NCBI RefSeq assembly: GCF_000149955.1
Contig: NC_030986.1
Coordinates: forward strand, 2,301,886-2,365,885
Direction of reading: 5' to 3'
DNA from: Fusarium oxysporum f. sp. lycopersici 4287
Taxonomy: Eukaryota > Ascomycota > Sordariomycetes > Hypocreales > Nectriaceae
DNA length: 64,000 nt
The position numbers were made by a program, and so were the translations under genes. This document shows positions 55,915-64,000 of the stretch, in pieces (the first letter of the stretch is position 1; each line of letters opens with the position of its first letter). Below the pieces are notes generated by a model. It was given only the letters and a program-made list of their open reading frames with translations. It was not told the origin of the DNA and ran no database searches.

Positions 55915-57917
55915 ATGAGCTCTCCAAACACTCCCTCAAAGCATGGTAGCCATGCTCAATTACGGCGCCCTTCTCTCCTCTCAAACGAGGATAGCCACAA
56001 CCCTCTGGGCACGCGCAGTGGCGCCCTCCAGTCCCTCATCCGCAGTCGCTCTCACCAGAGCATACAGAGCTTGAGCAGTTCTGTTCCCGCGCATCCTCCC
56101 TCTTTCTGGATGGGACCTGACGATGAGGAGACTGGACTGCTCCGCCACGACCATGATGAGCTTGGCAGGCTGCTCGCTGATGAGCGCCGCCTCACCCAAT
56201 TGCTTCACGGCCCCCAGAACCGCAGCGCCAAACTCATTGGCAGAAGCAACCCTCGATATCGATGGGAGCAGTACTGGAAGCCTGAGGAGGAGCTGGCTGC
56301 TATGTCCAAACCACTGTGAGTCCTCAATGGCGCCACCAATTACGCGCCTCGGCCTCGCGCAGCAGCTGACCAAACCCACCAGGCGCGAGTACTATGAGAG
56401 AACAAATGAGTTGATTCAGCAATATCTGTACATCGATGCTCTCCTCGACTCCGCTATCCCCCACGATCTCCTCAACGAGTATCAAGCAGAGCTCGAAGCT
56501 TCTGCATTCCGACCACTTGACGTCCCAGATACCATCAACGAGGAGCCCTCCACCACATCCGACTCCCCCCCTCTCACTGGATCAACTCCTGTATCCGCAT
56601 CTATCACTCCAGGCTCCTATGGCACTGTCAGTGTCAAGCCTAGCAATTCGACCACAAAGCTCCCTGCTACTCGCACACCTCAAGATATCTTCCGTTCCTC
56701 CGAGAACTTGCCACTTCTTCAGCGTCAGGATCAATCCGAGGACGAAGACGAGGAGCAACCTCCGCGACCTGCTAGCCAAGAAGATGACAACGGCCCCAAG
56801 CCCTTGTTACCTTGGTTGGAGGATGCTGAAATCGACAGCGACGACCCCATCGTGACATTGGCCATCTGGGTAAACTTCATTGCCAATGCCATTTTACTCG
56901 CTGGAAAGCTTGTTGTCATAGTCTCAGTGCCTTCAATGTCCGTCCTTGCCAGTTTAGTAGATGCTGTGCTAGATTTCCTCAGTACCGTCATCGTATGGAT
57001 TACTACGCGTCTCATCTCGTCCAGTCATCAAGACCAATATAGCTATCCTGTTGGTCGCCGCAAGTAAGTCTCAGTCGCTGCCGTATAGCTTGTGGCATTC
57101 CAAGTGAACAGAAGCTAATATATAGTAAGACTCGAACCACTTGGCGTCCTCGTCTTCTCCATCATCATGATCACATCTTCTGCCAAGTCGGACTCGAGTG
57201 TATTTCTCGCCTCATGGACCCTGAGCATGCTATTCTTGAGCTGGGTATTCCAGCTATTGCCATCATGGTTTCTACCATCGTCATCAAGGGTGCCTGCTGG
57301 ATCTGGTGTCGTGTCGTCAAGAACTCAAGTGTTAGAGCATTGTAAGTCGGCATATTCATCCATTCGTACTCCGTATCTGACCAAATCATAGGGCTGAGGA
57401 TGCAAAGACGGATGTGATCTTCAACACTGGTTCCATCCTGTTCCCCATCAGTAAGTAATCATAGCAGACCCTGCAAAGCCGAACCCTACTAATCTTGGCT
57501 CCAGTCGGCTACTATGGGCGAATCTGGTGGCTCGATGCTGTCGGTGGCTTGTTCCTCTCCCTTGTTGTCATCTTCAACTGGAGTCAGACCTCGGCACACC
57601 ACGTCCGTAACCTTTCAGGCTTCTCCGCCCAACCTGACGAGCGAAACCTGCTGCTATACTTGACCATGCGCTTCGCCACTGCCATTCGTCAGATTCAAAA
57701 TTTGCGCGCCTATCACGCTGGTGACAAACTCTTCGTCGAGGTCGATATTGTGCTCTCTGCTGCGACACCTCTCAAGGACAGTCACGATCTTAGCGAGGTG
57801 CTGACATACTTCCTCGAGTCTGTGCCAATCGTTGACCGAGCATTCGTCCACGTCGATTATACTAGTTATAATGCCCCGACCCATATGCTCAAAGGATCTG
57901 CCGCAAAACAGAAATAA
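55915..57917 (+). CDS. Cation diffusion facilitator, Mn-type
   Basis: Proton-coupled metal exporter of an internal membrane or the vacuole. Exons: 55915-56317, about 56382-57063, about 57126/57130-57341, 57391-57450 and 57506-57917. A roughly 300-residue disordered N-terminus precedes six membrane helices (the first near TLAIWVNFIANAILLAGKLV). Helix 2 has DAVLD and helix 5 has DAKTD, the double DxxxD signature of manganese CDFs. The C-terminal domain (LFVEVDIVLSAATPLKDSHD) is the cytosolic metallochaperone-like fold. Between 57131 and 57341 the conserved sequence changes frame: KLEPLGVLVFSIIMITS, then FCQVGLECISRLMDPEH, one base out at the TT in 57178-57179. The canonical TATAG acceptor (57125) keeps a single open frame but replaces helix 3-4 residues with a His-rich non-homologous segment. 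Confidence 0.83.
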
Positions 57918-58257
57918 GGCTGAATTGCAACAATATAACGAGGCCATGCGGATTAGATCCCCCGTTTGCAAGCGAGACGGGCAGACTAGTCGCCAGAGAT
58001 CTAAAGGGGCATGGCAATATCTAAAGAGCTTGGGTGCATATAGAAGCGTGTTCAAGCGCGGAGCAGTTCTGTGGGAGCGTCATAGTCGTTTTTGCAAGAA
58101 CCTCAGTCGCTTCGGGAAGCGGAGCGATTGTACTATATATGTATTATCAAGAGTATTATCTCTCAAAAGAGTCGGAAAGGAAGACTAGACAAGCGCTATA
58201 ATAACAAAAAAAAACATCAAGACCCATTCACTACTGATCGTCCTCTTGTGCCATCCC
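57918..58257. other. Intergenic, convergent 3' ends
   Basis: 340 bases between the CDF and STT4 stop codons. AT-rich in its second half (AACAAAAAAAAAC at about 58203-58215). No gene. Confidence 0.5.
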
Positions 58258-61200
58258 TTAATAGGGAATGCCGTTAGTCAGAAGCTGGAACTGATCGTAG
58301 ATACCTGTGCTGTGACTCGAGTAACTGGTCTTGATGAGATGTTTCATGAAGTTGGCAGCGTCGCGCTCGCTCTTGTCAAGGACAAAACGCTCACGGAAAT
58401 GCTTGACACTCTCAGGCTTGAAGCAGGGCAGACCACTATCCATCATGAGCCAGACGATCTGGCTGAGCTTCTCGCAATACTGACGACTGGCCAAGAAAGC
58501 CTTTACGCAGAGTTCCTCGAAGGCCTTGAAACTCTGGTGCTCCATTGAACCACCCATGACCGCCACCATCTCGGTTGTGAGCTTGAAGGGGGCACGCTCG
58601 AACTTGATACCACCTGGGGCGATATCAAAGCAGAAACCGAAATCAATGTGTAGGATATGGCCCGCGTCGTCAATCATGATGTTGCCATTGTGTCTGTCCT
58701 TGAATTGTAACAAGTAGGAAATGACTGAGTAGGCCGCCATGGACTTGACGAAGTTGCTACGGGCTCGCTGGAATCGGAGCGAGTTCTCATTGCCGTATTT
58801 GGAGATGAAGTAGTCATACAAACCATTGACAGCCTCACGACCAAGCATATCTCGTGAGATCGAGTTGGGCAGCACGTCGATGACACCACAGCCAGGGGCT
58901 GTAGCAGTGACCCGATAAGGGAAGACGTAGACATCTAGGCCGACATCGTGGAATATGCCTCGGAACGCTGCAATCATCTGCAGCGCCAGGACATCCTGTC
59001 GACAATCATCGCCGACCTTGAAAATGGCCGACTGCCAGACTTCAACAGTCCTCTCTGGTGTTCCATGATCTTCTCCGTCATTCTCCTCCATCATCTCATC
59101 CACCTCAGAAACGCCTCCTTTGTTCTTCTGAATACGGAATGTGGCCATGTACGGAGCCTTGGCGTGACTCTGTAGAGGCTTGCCAGACTTGCGATCAATG
59201 CCGATAACAACACCATCAGGGTTACTAGGAAGATAAACGCCGACCTCAACTTTGATTTTGCGCAGCTCTTCTTCAATCTTTTGCTTCTTCTCCGGCTTCG
59301 ACTTCTTAATGAAGGGCTTAAGCTTCCCAGAAATGTCAGTGACTTCGTCAAAGAAAGAAAATTCTTTCTCATAAAAGTCGCGGTCTTCAGCGGCGAAACC
59401 GTCAACCATCTGAGTCATGACCGTATCGAGAGTTGGTTTGATTTCGTCAGGGATCTGAGCGTCATCGTCCTTGTACGAATTGGCCTTCATGTTCCAGATG
59501 ATCTGGTGAGCGAACAGCTGGGAAAACTGAGCTGTTTCGAGGATATAGCGCTTAACATATCCAAGGCTATCGTAGCGGAGAGACTGGACAATTTGGGGAA
59601 CATAAAAGAATGTTACGTCGACAGAATGGCTTTCCAGCGCACGCATGGCGTACTGAATAATGAACGGGTGCGACTGGTAGGCGGGTAAGAACATGGTAAC
59701 GGCTGTTACGGGGTTCACAGGCTCCCAGTACAATAAATACTGCCCAACGTTAGTATTGCAATGTCAGTCAGGGTACGAAACCTACCTTGAGTTGTTGCGA
59801 AGCGACATCATCGGGAAGAAATCCTCCAAAGATCAGATGCAGAGCCTCAGGCTCGAAAATGGCCTTTTCAGGCATGGTGAGAAGCAAGAACCTGATATCA
59901 CGCTGCAGGCGAGGGAATGGAAACCTAGTTGCGAGTTCGATCGCAATAGCTGGGTCCTGCCACCATGCAGTTCTAATGAGTGGTAAGAGTGCAGCCTCGG
60001 TCGGTGCCTTACCAGCAGTTTGAGTCAATGCTTGATTGCTCGCATTGTTGAGTGGGTTTACCCAGACGATTAGGCGCAGTTGTTCATTTCTGAGCAGGAG
60101 GTCGAGCAGCTGCTCTTTGGACTGCAGAGACTTGACATTGCCGACAGTTTGGGCGCCTATAAAAGAGACCTGTTGGAGGGCCGCCAAGACATCAGAGATA
60201 AGACGGATCTCGGTCTTCATCTGCAATAAGTTACTTCCGAATGACCACTTGGGTGCAGACCTGAACCAAGACAGGCCGGCCGTAAGAAGTCGCTCCTTGA
60301 GCCTCCACTGTGCTGCAGGCTTGAGAGTGGTGCTGGAACGTAGGACGCGGAGACCAAATAAGACGATTTGGAATCGAATCTCTCTGGCCATTGGATGAGT
60401 TGCAGATTGCTTCATTGCCTCCAGTGTAAGATCAATCATCCGGAGGAACACCTTCTGGATATCAGGGCTACCGAGCCTGGTAGCGTTATAATGACTGGCA
60501 AAGAATTGGAGCAGTCGAGTATGGGGAGAGAGAATGTCATGCACAATTTGCTTCTTCTTGGCTAGAGCTTCCAGTTCGCTGGGTGCAAATTCCTCCTTCA
60601 AGAAGAAGGGGTCAACATGATTCAGGGTTGGGCTGAAAAGGCCGACCTTTCGCGTAAGAGTGAACTCCCATTGCTGGACGATCTCATTTAGTAGTCTCGA
60701 CTCCTGTCTTGGGTTTTCGTTGATTACACCAAGCCATAAGGAGACACCCAAGTTGATAGATTGCTTGGTGAATAGGGCGAACGGAATGCTCACAAGGTGG
60801 TGAGCAACAGCAGCTTCATCCTTGCTCGTGCGGCAAAGAAGTGCTGCTGCCCTACGAAGAATATCTCGGACTTCAGTGATGGATGTACTCTTCTTGCTGA
60901 GAATTCTTGCCTCAATATGAGCGAGTGCAGTAGTGGCATTGGCACTCTCCTTCACAGATGACTGCACAAATGACAAGCGACGGTTGTGATTCATGAAGCT
61001 CATAAGTTCTGTACCACGATCCGGAAGCGTCTCACCATACCGATATTCTTGGCGAGTTGTGTACTGCGCAACAAAGGCAGAGGCTGTGTTGACACTCGAG
61101 TTGCCAATCTTGTCCATGGATTGGAGACGATTGTCTGTTGATGGAATAATTGATCCTAGCTCAAGAGCAAAAGACCTTCCCAAAGAGACATGGCCGTAAG

Positions 61201-63976
61201 CGCCTTCGTCACTGAACTCCGAGAGATATGTCTGCAGAATTCCCTTGACATCGAGAGGAGAGAGGTTGATGGCAGAATTGACCCATACCCTGGCCTTGCG
61301 GTTAAGGATATCTACCGTCCATCTTCGAAAATCATAGTCGTCTGAAAGCTGCACAGTCACTCCGCCAAGTTCTGACGTAAAAGTGGACCTAGGAGCATAA
61401 ACATCTGTCTCGGCTTCCAAGCAGCTAGACCACATAAGCGAGAGCAGTTCAATCAGTGCGAAGAGTGACGACCTATAGCAAAGGGCTGAAGGAATTTCAC
61501 GGAGGAAGCGATCGGCGCAAACAAACGCGGCTTGCTGGACTCGCTCGATACGGTGGCAGCAGCTACAGAAGATGGTAGCGAGCTGCTCGGCAGCGTACTG
61601 GGCAGAAAAGGTTGGTTCGGCGCCGCTTTGAGTCTTTTGAATATACTTATCCATGACAGCAGCTGCAACACCCTCCATGGCGCTGCTCAGCTCTCCCTTG
61701 GACATGCTCGGTTCCAGGAAATAGGACAGAACCTTGGTGCAATCACCTGAGTCGGCTCGAAGAATTTCCATCAGGTAAGCTGCTTGCAAGAAGATCACCT
61801 TGCGATAGCTGAGGCTCCTAATCTCATTGGACTTGGAGGGTACAAGATCACTCAAAAGCTTCTTCTGCAGAGACTCTCTATCGTTGCTCATACCACGTCG
61901 TAAGACAGTATTGAGCTCGATATCACTTTCGACCTGCTCACCTCGCTGCTCGGCCACAAGAGGTGGGGAGTGAATAGCAATCATACGCAATTCTCTCATA
62001 TACTGTTTGCCACGGTCTGTGTTGGTGGTAAAGCCGTGAACCACGATGTTGAACCAAGCGTCTCGAAGAAGAGAATACGTCTCGTCATCGGTGATAGGCT
62101 CGAGAGCAAAATCGTTCGTGGACATAAAAATTGCCAGCGGGTGAAGAAGTTCCGCGATCTCCTTTGCAGCCATTTGTACGTCAGATTCCTTGGTATGTCC
62201 AGACGAATGTACATCACCAAGTCCGATGATGCTGTCAAGCAAGTGTTCATAGTATATACCAAACAGCTGCGAGTCACGTCGTAGGTTGGCAGAAATGAAA
62301 GTGCGAGCATTTCTCACCTACACAAATCAGTATATATCAAAGTACAGAAAGTCATATTCACTTACAGCGTCCAGTAAGAATAGCTGGTTTTCGACAACCC
62401 CAGTATGACACAGTTTACTAAACAACTTGAGCAAAGAGCGAAACTCGAGTTGTCCGCCCTCGAGAGCCAGAGCAGCTGCTCCACTGATAATCCGGGCATC
62501 CACGCCTGTATTGACCTTTTCGAGCTTCTGCTGAAGCATAGACTGAGCCAGTGCGGTAATTTTCTCATCCTTGAAAGCAGCAGCAATCCCACAGATGGTT
62601 TGCACGACATTGCCTGAAACGATCGCAGTCTCCTCCTCGCCATACATCTGTAGTGAAATCGAGCTCCCAATGGACCGACGATTGGTATAAATGGCGTTAA
62701 GTCCTGTTTCACTTGCCGTTCCATCAATCTGATCGTTCACAAACGCTTGGTCCGACCCAGGGCTGAGTACGTTGCCCAGGGTATACAATGTGCCGATGAC
62801 AGCATCCTTCGAGAGCATTTTGAGAGCATAAGCCAAGCTATTGGAAGCTATAGTGACAATGTCTTTCTGCGGGGCATCCTGAACGATGAACCTAGGTAGG
62901 ATGCGGCTGACATTAGACGAGAAGGATGGTGAGATCTGGCAGATCAGGGCCAAACATCGCAACGTGACCGAGGCAAGAGTAGGGTCAGCCATCTGAACAG
63001 AGTCATCCAGGGTTTCCTGAAGCCAGTTCATGAGAATCTCTGCATCAGCAGCATCTTCATTGAGCAGAGCGCAATTCAAGTAGGAAATGAGCGCCGCAGC
63101 CTTCACAGCGTAAGCGAGACTCTGCTGGTCAGGAGATCCCATGCGGATAAAGTCAGCACCACCTTCGATATACTGGATCTCTTCAATGGCCAGGGCAGCA
63201 TATTCCTCAACCGTCTTGAAGTCTGCTTCGAGCGCAGAGGACGCGATATTGCAAAGATCTTCACCCTGGGCAATGTAGATATCCAGCACGTGAGACTCTC
63301 GCAGAGAACGAGGGTCTTTTACCATCAGTGAAGTGCTGGAGACAATAAGATGAGCGAAGCTTCGGTGCAGGAGCATAGCTCCGAGAGGTCGTCCAGAGGA
63401 GGCATAGTGGCGCAGGTATCTCTTCCATTCTTTAACCTCGCGATCCTGGCTATGGCAGTTGCGAATGGTGGATAGTGCTGTTTCCACAGCGATAAGGAAA
63501 GGCTCAGAAAGCAACTCTCTGATTTTCTTGATCATGGCCAGTCGACCGCCAGCTCTCCAGAAGTCGGCCTGAGCGGCTGCCGCATCCAAAAATCCGAGCA
63601 GGGCCACGGCAATTGTCACAGTTCGAATTGCATCCTCCAGGTGAGGATTCTCAGGATCTCCTGCTCGAGGTGAGATAATGCTCTCGGTAGCTCGTCTACA
63701 AGAGTTCACGAAGGCCCAGATCTTATCGGTCACATTCTCCTGAAGCTCATCGTAATTGATGCCAAGTGCCAGCAGGGCCCCTGTCACATGAAAGGCTAGG
63801 GCCTCGGTCGGGGACGGGTCGATCTTTCGGAAGAATGGCGAAGGAAGGAAAACCTGTATATGTGCTTCAAGAATATACGGGAACAGCTGATACGAGAGTC
63901 TCTGGGCGCTCTGGCTCGATTTGATTTTCGGTGCTGTCTTGCATAATGCGATCAAGACCTCGAATTCGCGAATAGA
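58258..63976 (-). CDS. stt4: Phosphatidylinositol 4-kinase STT4, N-terminus cut off
   Basis: PI4KIII-alpha, makes PI4P at the plasma membrane with scaffold proteins Efr3 and Ypp1. Visible exons are 63976-62366, 62317-59786 and 59739-58258; introns of 48 nt (GTAAGT...GTGTAG) and 46 nt (GTAGGT...GGGCAG) lie between. A third intron acceptor (TTGTAG) ends at 63977, so the first exon(s) lie beyond the window edge. About 1,874 residues are present, close to the usual total of about 1,900. The long N-terminal part is alpha-solenoid. The lipid-kinase unique (PIK) helical domain is near YWEPVNPVTAVTMFLPAYQ. The catalytic domain has DDCRQDVLALQMI, the loop DRHNGN and HIDFGFCFD, and ends with FQLLTNGIPY, as expected for Stt4. 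All frames are intact. Confidence 0.96.
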
Positions 63977-64000
63977 CTACAATTGTCAATCACGCGCTAT

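Overview
The window is nuclear DNA of a filamentous ascomycete, most likely a Sordariomycete close to Fusarium. The genes carry short introns (46-68 nt in most cases) with GTAAGT/GTATGT-type donors and CTAAC/CTGAC-type branch points. Two Zn(II)2Cys6 regulators are present, and the housekeeping set (Rpf2, Pex5, Sil1, Rex1-like exonuclease, MutL homologue, lumazine synthase, Stt4) is arranged singly, without operons. I see no tRNA, rRNA, CRISPR array, intact transposon, virus or obvious secondary-metabolite cluster. The genus is an inference from protein style, not a search result.

Layout. 1-7.1 kb: a Zn2Cys6 regulator (+), rpf2 (-) and pex5 (+); the last two are divergent across a 0.5 kb promoter. 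7.1-15.2 kb: an 8 kb stretch with no intact gene but with a decayed ankyrin-like fragment near 11.5-12.0 kb. 15.2-21.2 kb: a bHLH regulator (+), a second Zn2Cys6 regulator (+) and a zinc-less MDR oxidoreductase (-). 21.9-26.4 kb: a 93-residue orphan protein, an F-box protein, a membrane-anchored glutaredoxin and a histidine-rich small secreted protein (all -). 27.4-33.4 kb: SIL1, a SET/MYND protein and a Rex1-like RNA exonuclease (all +). 34.2-44.4 kb: a TRP-like/Flc-type membrane protein and an Mlh2-like MutL homologue (both -), separated by 3.7 kb of gene-free DNA. 45.1-49.0 kb: lumazine synthase (+) and a 908-residue disordered fungal protein (-). 49.0-55.9 kb: a second gene-poor stretch with one coding-like relict. 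55.9-64.0 kb: a Mn-type cation diffusion facilitator (+) and the phosphatidylinositol 4-kinase STT4 (-), which runs off the right edge.

Functional themes are general cell biology: secretory pathway and ER folding (Sil1, Golgi-type glutaredoxin), phosphoinositide signalling (Stt4), ribosome biogenesis and RNA trimming (Rpf2, Rex1-like), peroxisome import (Pex5), riboflavin synthesis (Rib4) and metal or ion transport (CDF, TRP-like). The genes do not form one pathway.

The most unusual signal is the amount of apparent damage in otherwise conserved genes. Three genes change reading frame by one base at a short homopolymer inside a conserved segment (near 2150, 37376 and 57178). The MutL homologue has an in-frame TAG with coding-like sequence on both sides, and the exonuclease has Arg where its family has the catalytic His. 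These are either sequencing or assembly errors or real strain lesions; reads would decide. Other points of interest are an EF-hand-like loop in the glutaredoxin stem, a 91-residue His-rich secreted peptide, a (CAGCA)19 array right after the SIL1 stop codon, and frame-preserving introns whose retention would give variant proteins. I did not find a convincing new multi-gene system.
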